A stretch of 7,194 bases of DNA, from assembly GCA_905195005.1 (NCBI GenBank), contig CAJJUC010000118.1, positions 1 to 7,194 on the forward strand, written 5' to 3'. The translations under genes were made by a program, and so were the position numbers. Origin of the DNA: an uncultured Eubacteriales bacterium. Its GTDB lineage: Bacteria > Bacillota > Clostridia > UMGS1883. The notes beneath the pieces are model-generated. The model searched no databases and was not told where the DNA came from. It worked only from the letters and a program-made list of their open reading frames with translations. Below are positions 1 through 6,050 of this stretch, one piece after another (within the stretch, counting starts at the first letter, position 1; each line of letters starts with the position of its first letter).

Positions 1-41
1 TATTATTATAAAATAGAAATGTAAACACGGAGGGAAATAGC

Positions 42-914
42 ATGAAAGGAATAATTCTTGCCGGAGGGCGCGGAACGCGCCTTTATCCGATGACAAAGGT
101 AACTTCAAAGCAGCTTTTGCCCATTTTTGACAAGCCGATGATTTACTACCCCCTGTCATCGCTTCTGCTTGCGGGGATCCGGGAGATTCTCATTATTTCA
201 ACGCCGGAGGATACGCCGGTATATGAAGAGCTTCTCGGAAACGGCGACCGGTTCGGGGTTAAAATTGAATATAAGGTTCAGCCGGAGCCTAAAGGATTGG
301 CGCAGGCGTTTATCCTCGGGGAGGAGTTTATCGGGAAAGATAATGTGTGCCTTATTCTTGGCGACAATATTTTTTACGGTAAGGATTTTACTCACATTCT
401 TAACACTGCACAGGAGCGCCTTGACGGAGCGGTGATTTTCGGTTATCCGGTAAAAAATCCGAAAGCGTTCGGCGTTGTTGAATTTGACGCCGCAGGCAAG
501 GTTGTTTCGATTGAGGAAAAACCGGAGAATCCGAAGTCCGGTTATGCAGTGCCGGGACTTTACTTTTACAACAATGCCGTGATCGAAATTGCGAAGAACG
601 TTAAGCCGTCCGCCCGCGGAGAGGTTGAAATAACCGCCGTGAATAACGAATATTTAAAACGCGGCAAGCTTGATGTTCAGCTCATGCCGCGCGGAATGGC
701 ATGGCTTGACACGGGAACGCCCGGCGGAATGCTTAAGGCGAGCGAATTTGTTCAGACAGTTCAGGAAATGCAGGGCTTTTATATTTCATGCCCGGAGGAA
801 ATTGCGTGGCGGCGCAGATTTATAAATGATGAAAAGCTGATTGAGCTTGGCGAAGAGCTTAAAATGACTGACTACGGGCAGTATCTTATGTCGCTGCCGG
901 ACGAAATCAAATAA
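42..914 (+). CDS. rfbA: Glucose-1-phosphate thymidylyltransferase (RmlA/RfbA)
   Basis: This enzyme joins glucose 1-phosphate and dTTP to give dTDP-glucose, the first step of dTDP-L-rhamnose and other dTDP-deoxysugar synthesis in the cytoplasm. At 290 residues it is the usual family length. The nucleotide-binding start is clear (LAGGRGTRLYPMTKVTSKQL, residues 6-25), followed by DKPMIYYPLS (30-39), QPEPKGLAQAF (80-90), LGDNIFYG (106-113, metal-ligand Asp108) and WLDTGT (221-226, second metal-ligand Asp223). The late GFYISCPEEIAWR stretch (245-257) is typical of RmlA. Two positions differ from the common form: EITAVN (196-201) where EITDxN is usual, and DTGTP where DTGTH is usual. They probably mark a subfamily rather than a loss of function. 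The ATG is supported by GGAGGG at 29-34, 7 bases upstream. It is followed after 21 bases by rfbB, its pathway partner. Identification is secure at family level. Confidence 0.96.
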   Translation: MKGIILAGGRGTRLYPMTKVTSKQLLPIFDKPMIYYPLSSLLLAGIREILIISTPEDTPVYEELLGNGDRFGVKIEYKVQPEPKGLAQAFILGEEFIGKDNVCLILGDNIFYGKDFTHILNTAQERLDGAVIFGYPVKNPKAFGVVEFDAAGKVVSIEEKPENPKSGYAVPGLYFYNNAVIEIAKNVKPSARGEVEITAVNNEYLKRGKLDVQLMPRGMAWLDTGTPGGMLKASEFVQTVQEMQGFYISCPEEIAWRRRFINDEKLIELGEELKMTDYGQYLMSLPDEIK

Positions 915-935
915 AATTCAGCGGAGGAAAACAAT

Positions 936-1952
936 ATGAATATTCTTGTAACGGGCGGCGCAGGCTTTATCGGCGGAAATTTCGTTCATTATATGGTTGG
1001 GAAATATCCCGATTATCGCATTATCGTGCTTGATAAGCTTACATATGCCGGTAATTTGGAAACGCTGGAGCCTGTAAGGGATAAAATCGATTTTGTTAAG
1101 GAGGACATTGCCGACAGAGCGGCAGTTTACTCGGTTTTTGAAAAATACAAGCCGGAAGTTGTTGTTAATTTTGCGGCTGAATCGCATGTTGACCGCTCGA
1201 TAGAAAATCCTGAGGTATTCCTGCAAACAAACATTATGGGAACGCAGGTTCTCATGGACGCATGCCGCAAATATGGGATTAAACGTTATCATCAGGTGTC
1301 AACCGATGAGGTTTACGGCGATTTGCCGCTTGACCGCCCTGATTTGTTTTTTACGGAGAAAACCCCGATTCACACCTCCAGCCCATACAGCGCAAGCAAG
1401 GCGAGTGCGGATCTGCTTGTTATGGCATATCACAGGACATACGGGCTGCCCGTAACCGTGTCGCGCTGCTCGAATAATTACGGACCGTATCACTTCCCCG
1501 AGAAGCTTATTCCGCTTATGATTGCAAATGCGCTTGCCGATAAGCCGCTTCCGGTTTACGGAGAGGGGCTTAACGTGCGCGACTGGCTCTATGTTGAGGA
1601 TCACTGCAAGGCAATCGACCTTATCATACATAAAGGCAGAGTCGGAGAGGTGTATAATATCGGCGGACACAACGAGAAGACGAATATTGAAATTGTCAGA
1701 ACAATTCTGCATATTCTCGGAAAGCCGGAAAGCCTTATAACATATGTTTCCGATCGCAAGGGGCACGATTTACGCTATGCAATCGACCCGGCGAAGATTC
1801 ACAGCGAGCTCGGGTGGCTGCCCGAAACGATGTTTGACGACGGTATCGTGAAGACGGTTCACTGGTATCTCGAGAATAAACAGTGGTGGCAGCGCATAAT
1901 CAGCGGAGAATATAAGGAATACTATAAAAAAATGTACGAAAACAGGGAATAG
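936..1952 (+). CDS. rfbB: dTDP-glucose 4,6-dehydratase (RmlB/RfbB)
   Basis: This NAD-dependent short-chain dehydrogenase/reductase enzyme of the extended type converts dTDP-glucose to dTDP-4-keto-6-deoxy-glucose, the branch point for rhamnose, fucosamine-type and other deoxysugars. The Rossmann motif GGAGFIGGN is at residues 7-15. The RmlB signature LDKLTYAGNLETL is at 32-44 and AAESHVDRSIENP at 80-92. The dehydratase catalytic triplet Thr123-Asp124-Glu125 (VSTDEVYGD) and the SDR pair Tyr151-Lys155 (SPYSASKAS) are intact. RDWLYVEDHC (215-224) also matches the family. At 338 residues it is normal length. GGAGG at 923-927 lies 8 bases before the ATG. Together with rfbA it supplies dTDP-4-keto-6-deoxyglucose, but the next enzymes (RmlC epimerase, RmlD reductase) are not in the window and may be upstream of base 1 or elsewhere. 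Confidence 0.96.
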   Translation: MNILVTGGAGFIGGNFVHYMVGKYPDYRIIVLDKLTYAGNLETLEPVRDKIDFVKEDIADRAAVYSVFEKYKPEVVVNFAAESHVDRSIENPEVFLQTNIMGTQVLMDACRKYGIKRYHQVSTDEVYGDLPLDRPDLFFTEKTPIHTSSPYSASKASADLLVMAYHRTYGLPVTVSRCSNNYGPYHFPEKLIPLMIANALADKPLPVYGEGLNVRDWLYVEDHCKAIDLIIHKGRVGEVYNIGGHNEKTNIEIVRTILHILGKPESLITYVSDRKGHDLRYAIDPAKIHSELGWLPETMFDDGIVKTVHWYLENKQWWQRIISGEYKEYYKKMYENRE

Positions 1953-1954
1953 TT

Positions 1955-1960
1955 CGGAGG
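1955..1960 (+). promoter_or_regulatory. Ribosome binding site CGGAGG that decides the acyltransferase start
   Basis: Two in-frame ATG codons lie close together, at 1962 and 1968. The Shine-Dalgarno CGGAGG ends at 1960, which leaves only 1 base before the first ATG but 7 bases before the second. Normal spacing therefore favours 1968, giving a protein that begins MKRNIRGLDY. Confidence 0.7.
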
Positions 1961-1967
1961 AATGCAG

Positions 1968-2981
1968 ATGAAAAGAAATATACGCGGACTTGATTATATT
2001 CGCGGAATAAGCGCAATTTTTATCATGCTTTATCATTATACAACGCGTTATATGGATGCTGAAGCCTCGCACAAAGGGCTTTGGTGGGGGTGCTGGGCTG
2101 TTGCGGCATTTTTTATGCTGAGCGGTTTTCTGACTGATATAACGGTGAATGAAAATACATCTGCGGCAACGTTTATGAAGAAGCGCGTTATAAGACTCTA
2201 TCCCGTGTATTGGGTCGGAATTGCCGCAACAAGTGTGGTGACGCTTTGTTACAGCAGAGAAAGTTTTATCGGCATTAAAGATACGCTGATAAACTGCACC
2301 ATGTTTCAGGGATTTCTGAAGGGAATCCGAAATGTTGACGGAGCATATTGGACGCTTCGGTATGAGCTTATGTTTTATATCATAATTGCGCTGTTGCTTT
2401 TCATCGGGCTGTATAAATACATATATAAACTGTCGTTTTGTTATTTAATTGTAATTGCAACGCTGGATTTTGTGAACGCTTCGCGAATAATACCGATTCC
2501 TCATGTTATAAATTCAGTGTTTGATATTATACTTATCAGCAGTCAGGCTCATCTTTTTCTGCTCGGAATGTCGATTGCCGCAGTTGTAAGAAACAGGAAT
2601 AACGTGCTTCCGTATATAAATATTTTATTATGCCTTTTTCTGAACTTTGAAAGAAGAGGCGCAGCTAATGAACTGTTTGTGCTTGTTGTTGCTGCGTTAA
2701 TATTTGCTGCGGCTGATAATGAATTTGAATTTAAGTACGACAGAACGCTTGTAACGCTTGCATCTGTTTCCTATCCGTTGTATCTGATGCACCAGAACAT
2801 CGGCTTTGTGATAATTGATCAGCTTCGCGGAACGGTGGGTTATCCTGCCGGAGTTTTCGCGGCGTCGGTGACAATGGTGGCGGCAGCATGGCTTGTGCAT
2901 ACCTATATCGAAATTCCGGTAACCGGATTTTTAAAGAAAAAACTCATGAAGAGCGGAAAGAAAGCCGGTGAAGCAGTATGA
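1968..2981 (+). CDS. Membrane acyltransferase, acyltransferase-3 family (PF01757)
   Basis: This is an integral membrane protein of 337 residues that probably transfers an acyl group, often O-acetyl, onto a sugar of the surface polymer or its lipid-linked precursor. Family motifs appear in order: GLDYIRGISAIFIML then His23 (residues 7-23), where the R-x(10)-H pattern holds the conserved histidine; FFMLSGF (48-54); KRVIRLYPVYW (72-82), whose RLYP is strongly conserved; YWTLRYELMFY (127-137), the W-x-L-x-x-E-x-x-F-Y motif; SYPLYLMHQ (268-276); and EIPV near the end (315-318). About ten hydrophobic segments can be picked out by eye, and the Lys-rich C-terminus is probably cytoplasmic. The stop codon overlaps the next gene's start (ATGA at 2978-2981), suggesting translational coupling. 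By eye the middle of the gene is AT-rich compared with its neighbours. The family is secure; acceptor and acyl donor cannot be read from sequence. Confidence 0.9.
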   Translation: MKRNIRGLDYIRGISAIFIMLYHYTTRYMDAEASHKGLWWGCWAVAAFFMLSGFLTDITVNENTSAATFMKKRVIRLYPVYWVGIAATSVVTLCYSRESFIGIKDTLINCTMFQGFLKGIRNVDGAYWTLRYELMFYIIIALLLFIGLYKYIYKLSFCYLIVIATLDFVNASRIIPIPHVINSVFDIILISSQAHLFLLGMSIAAVVRNRNNVLPYINILLCLFLNFERRGAANELFVLVVAALIFAAADNEFEFKYDRTLVTLASVSYPLYLMHQNIGFVIIDQLRGTVGYPAGVFAASVTMVAAAWLVHTYIEIPVTGFLKKKLMKSGKKAGEAV

Positions 2982-4165
2982 CGCAGGAATTTCGCGATAT
3001 GCTTTATCTGATCGGCGCTGAGGTCAGCGGCAAGGAGTATAATCCCGATCACAAGCTTAATATTGAAGGCATTTTGCGCGCAGCTGCCGTGCAGGGTGTT
3101 CGCACACTCGTTTTTCCGCAGCTTGAAAAGCTTTGCCACGATGAGTGTGCAAAATACACTGCGGCATTCTGGGGCGAGGTCGGCAGCGGAATAAGGCGCA
3201 ACGCGTTTCAGCTGAAAATGCTTTCCGAGCTGAAGAAGAACGGAATCCGCGTATGCCTGATAAAGGGGATTGCCGCAGCTTCGGCATATCCGCACCCGGA
3301 GTACAGAATTTCGAGCGATACCGATATTCTGATTGATGAGAAAGACGAGGCTGCCGTTTTGAATTTTCTTGAGGAAAACGGTTACAGCATTGAGCCGCGG
3401 CGGAGCGAAAAAGATCATCACACAAAGGCGCGTCATCCGATCGGCGGACTTTTGGAGGTGCATGTGCAGCTTTACAGTATTCCAACGCAAAAAATGATAT
3501 TAAGCGGAATGAAGCTTTACGGCGAGGAATACAGAATTGAGAACTTTGACGGGTACGAGGTTTATACGCTTGGAACGAATGATTCACTGATGTACCTCAC
3601 GGCGCATTATATTAAGCACCTTGTTGACGAGGGCGGCGGAATCCGCCAGATGCTTGATTTGCTGCTGTATATGAAAAAGTATGAAAGTGAAATTGATTTT
3701 GAAAAATACAATTCTGTTTTGCAAACGCTTGGATATGAAAAGCTGATTGATGTTGTGAAGACTGCCGGAGCACTTTATTGGGGATTTGATTTTTCGAAAG
3801 AGAATGAGGAGCTTTGCGAAAAGCTGCTTACCGATAGTGAGGAATACGGGCTGTTCGGGCATAATTCAAGCGGAAAAAACGGATTTTTCTCGGTTTACTG
3901 CGAACGCAGAGGAGGAAAGATGAAAAACGAAGCGGTGCAGTTCTTCGGCGGTGAGCAAAGCCGCATGAGGCGTCTTTTCCCCGATGCACACGGAATGGTG
4001 GAGCGAGGATATAAGCACGCGGATAATAAATTGCTGTATCCGTTTTGCTGCATACACAGACTGCTTGATAAATCGTTTGAAATGATTTTCGGAAAGAAAA
4101 AAAGAGAAAATCCGCAGCTTGAAAAGCGGCTTGATATGATGAAAGAGCTTGGAATGATAAAATAA
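2978..4165 (+). CDS. Uncharacterised nucleotidyltransferase family protein (NTP_transf_5-like, PF14907)
   Basis: This 395-residue soluble protein has no firmly assigned reaction. The centre carries the pattern I associate with PF14907, a branch of the polymerase-beta nucleotidyltransferase fold: LIKGIAAASAYP (94-105) with the KG pair, then Arg110, SDTDILID (113-120) with the two acidic residues Asp114 and Asp116 expected to bind metal, the LEENGY turn (131-136), and LLEVHVQL (158-165) with a third acidic residue, Glu160, plus His162. A second helical part has NDSLMYLTAHYIKHL (201-215) and GIRQMLDLLLYM (221-232), and the end has LFPDAHGM (333-340) followed by LLYPFCCIHRLLD (352-364). These are typical of the family's C-terminal region. 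No signal peptide or membrane segment is evident. Its start overlaps the acyltransferase stop by 4 bases, so the two are likely co-translated. Members of this family recur in polysaccharide and peptide-modification loci, but substrates are generally unknown. It could transfer a nucleotide or a nucleotide-activated group to a sugar or protein. Confidence 0.8.
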   Translation: MTQEFRDMLYLIGAEVSGKEYNPDHKLNIEGILRAAAVQGVRTLVFPQLEKLCHDECAKYTAAFWGEVGSGIRRNAFQLKMLSELKKNGIRVCLIKGIAAASAYPHPEYRISSDTDILIDEKDEAAVLNFLEENGYSIEPRRSEKDHHTKARHPIGGLLEVHVQLYSIPTQKMILSGMKLYGEEYRIENFDGYEVYTLGTNDSLMYLTAHYIKHLVDEGGGIRQMLDLLLYMKKYESEIDFEKYNSVLQTLGYEKLIDVVKTAGALYWGFDFSKENEELCEKLLTDSEEYGLFGHNSSGKNGFFSVYCERRGGKMKNEAVQFFGGEQSRMRRLFPDAHGMVERGYKHADNKLLYPFCCIHRLLDKSFEMIFGKKKRENPQLEKRLDMMKELGMIK

Positions 4166-4179
4166 AAGGAAGATAGAAA

Positions 4180-5316
4180 ATGGGAAAAGAAGTTTTTACG
4201 GCGTTTTGCCCGTACAGGGTTTGTCCGCTCGGCGCGCATATTGACCACCAGCACGGGATTGTGACGGGGTTTGCGCTGGATAAGGGGATTACGGTTACAT
4301 ATTCGCTGCGCGATGACGGCGAGTGCCGCGTTGAAAGTGAAAACATGGATGGGAAAAAGCATTTCTCCGTCAGCCATGTTCCGCACCGGGTCGGCGATTG
4401 GGCGGATCATCTGCGCGGAACGGTGCAGATATTAAAGCGCGACTTTGATATAACGCGGGGGATTGACGCGCATATCCGCGGCGCACTTCCGATAGGCGGA
4501 CTCTCCTCCTCCGCGGCGGTGATAATTGCATTTATGTCAGCAATTTGCAGAGCAAACGGGATTAAGCTGTCGGATAAAGAGATTATCACGTATGCGATGG
4601 ACGTTGAAAATAAATACGTGGGCGTAAGCTGCGGCAAGCTTGACCAAAGCACCGAGGTTTACGCGAAAGCGGAGCAGCTGATGTATCTCGATACGAAAAC
4701 AGATGAGCGCCGTCTGATAAAGGCGCCCGCTTCCATGCCGAAATATGAAATCGGAATATTTTTTTCGGGCGTTCCGCGCAGTCTTGCCGGAACAGCATTT
4801 AACATGCGTGTTGACGAATGTAAGGCGGCGGCATATGCGCTTATGGCGTTTGAGGGAATGGAATATCACAAATTTGCGGACGCGCGTTTGCGCGATGTAC
4901 CTTTTGAAGCTTTTGAAAAGCATAAGCACAGGCTTCCCGATGCGTGGAGAAAGCGTGCGGAGCATTTTTACGGCGAGAACGAGCGCGTCAGGCGCGGAGC
5001 GGAGCTTTGGGAAAAAGGCGATCTGACGGGCTTCGGAAAGCTTATAGAGCAGTCGGGGCGAAGCTCTGTATACAACTATGAAACCGGATCGCCGGAGCTG
5101 AAAAAAATCAGTGAAATAATGTGCGAATGCGACGGTATTTACGGCGGCAGATTTTCGGGCGCCGGCTTTAAGGGCTGCTGCATGGCGCTTGTAGATCCGT
5201 CATATGAAGAAGAAATTGCAAGGAAAATTACCGATGAATATTTAAATGAATTTCCGAAGCTTAGGGACAGCTTTGAGATTCACTTTTGCAAGACTGCGGA
5301 CGGAGTTGATTTTTAA
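4180..5316 (+). CDS. GHMP sugar kinase of the galactokinase group, probable D-galacturonate kinase
   Basis: This 378-residue cytoplasmic kinase phosphorylates a sugar at C1 using ATP. GHMP motifs are in order: the sugar-binding N-terminal motif CPYRVCPLGAHIDHQHG (10-26) with Arg13, His20 and Asp22; the ATP-binding loop GGLSSSAA (106-113); the galactokinase catalytic-base motif CGKLDQ (151-156) with Asp155; and the C-terminal GGRFSGAGFKGC (322-333). True galactokinases read GEHTDY in the first motif, where Glu contacts the galactose 6-hydroxyl (Glu43 in human GALK1). Here that residue is Ala19. I recall plant galacturonokinase as having the same PLGAHIDHQ form, and the RAEHFYGEN segment (259-267) and the ARFSGAGFRGCC-like end as also resembling it. 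A carboxylate at C6 would need the glutamate removed, so D-galacturonate is the best guess, with GalA 1-phosphate as product. AAGGAAG at 4166-4172 is the ribosome binding site. The next two genes overlap in series and fit UDP-galacturonate formation. Automated annotation may call it galactokinase. Confidence 0.82.
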   Translation: MGKEVFTAFCPYRVCPLGAHIDHQHGIVTGFALDKGITVTYSLRDDGECRVESENMDGKKHFSVSHVPHRVGDWADHLRGTVQILKRDFDITRGIDAHIRGALPIGGLSSSAAVIIAFMSAICRANGIKLSDKEIITYAMDVENKYVGVSCGKLDQSTEVYAKAEQLMYLDTKTDERRLIKAPASMPKYEIGIFFSGVPRSLAGTAFNMRVDECKAAAYALMAFEGMEYHKFADARLRDVPFEAFEKHKHRLPDAWRKRAEHFYGENERVRRGAELWEKGDLTGFGKLIEQSGRSSVYNYETGSPELKKISEIMCECDGIYGGRFSGAGFKGCCMALVDPSYEEEIARKITDEYLNEFPKLRDSFEIHFCKTADGVDF

Positions 5317-6050
5317 TGAAATGCATTATACTTGCCGCCGGATATGCTACGCGCCTTTATCCGCTGACGGAGAATTTTCCCAAGCCGCTTTTGGAGGTTT
5401 GCGGAAAAACAATTCTTGACAGGCTGATTGACGATATTTCATCGTCCGGAGATGTGGACGAGTTTGTCACGGTGACAAATCATAAATTCGCACCGCACTT
5501 TGAACGCTGGGCAGAGGGGCGAAATAATATAACCGTTGCCGACGACGGCACAACGTCAAACGAAAACCGCCTCGGCGCTGTGCGTGACATTTGGTTTGCC
5601 GCGGAAAAATGCGGCATAAACGATGACTGCATGGTGATTGCAGGGGATAACGTTCTTGATTTTTCACTGACGCGGTTTATAAATTATTTCAAGCAGAAAA
5701 AACACTCGTGCGTTATGCGGTATTACGAGCCTGACACAGAGCGGATAAAAAAGGGAGGCTGCCTGGTGTTGGGAGAGGATGACGCGGTTTCGGAAATGCA
5801 GGAAAAATCGCCGAATCCCAAATCGCATTGGTGCTGCCCTCCGTTTTATATCTACACAGCGAAGGATTTAAAACGCATTCCCGAAGCGCTTGCTAACGGT
5901 GCAGGTTTTGATGCGCCGGGCAGTTTTGTTTCGTGGCTTTGCCGCAAGGCAGAGATGTATGCAATGGAAATGCCCGGCAGCAGATATGACATAGGCGACA
6001 TCAAAAGCTATGAAAATGTGCAAAAAACATATAAGGGGATTGTGAAATGA
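5316..6050 (+). CDS. Sugar-1-phosphate nucleotidyltransferase, substrate unassigned (candidate GalA-1-P uridylyltransferase)
   Basis: This 244-residue single-domain enzyme has the NTP_transferase (PF00483) fold and activates a sugar 1-phosphate with a nucleotide. It starts with ILAAGYATRLYPLT (4-17) and Lys23 of the FPKPLLEV motif (21-28), which bind the nucleotide triphosphate. A characteristic DDGTTSNENRLGAVRDI stretch (76-92) follows, then IAGDN (108-112) with the metal-binding Asp111, EKSPNPKS (163-170), and RYDIGDIKSY (223-232), whose Asp225 or Asp228 probably supplies the second metal ligand. It lacks the left-handed beta-helix of GlmU-type enzymes and is shorter than the RmlA encoded at the start of the window, from which it is clearly distinct. 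Its ATG shares one base with the kinase stop (TAATG, 5314-5318), and its own stop overlaps the epimerase start by 4 bases. Position between a C1 kinase and a UDP-uronate epimerase suggests it converts the kinase product to the UDP-sugar, but nucleotide and sugar are inferred only from context. Confidence 0.85.
   Translation: MKCIILAAGYATRLYPLTENFPKPLLEVCGKTILDRLIDDISSSGDVDEFVTVTNHKFAPHFERWAEGRNNITVADDGTTSNENRLGAVRDIWFAAEKCGINDDCMVIAGDNVLDFSLTRFINYFKQKKHSCVMRYYEPDTERIKKGGCLVLGEDDAVSEMQEKSPNPKSHWCCPPFYIYTAKDLKRIPEALANGAGFDAPGSFVSWLCRKAEMYAMEMPGSRYDIGDIKSYENVQKTYKGIVK

Noticed and set aside
1..41. AT-rich start with TATTAT/TATAAA that could be a promoter -10 element
   Set aside because: No -35 element can be seen because the window begins here, and AT-rich intergenic sequence gives such hexamers easily. 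Only the ribosome binding site of rfbA at 29-34 is supported.
3057..4410. Several long open frames on the - strand (for example 3057-3587, 3828-4346, 3895-4410)
   Set aside because: They lie opposite strongly supported + strand genes, have no recognisable motifs and are rich in Arg, Cys and Ser as expected of shadow frames.
4180..5316. Calling the kinase galK
   Set aside because: The sugar-binding motif lacks the glutamate of galactokinases and the neighbours are uronate-type enzymes rather than GalT or GalE, so the symbol would mislead.
75..5363. Identical 15-base stretch ACGCGCCTTTATCCG at 75-89 and 5349-5363
   Set aside because: It encodes the conserved TRLYP of two nucleotidyltransferases and needs no other explanation.
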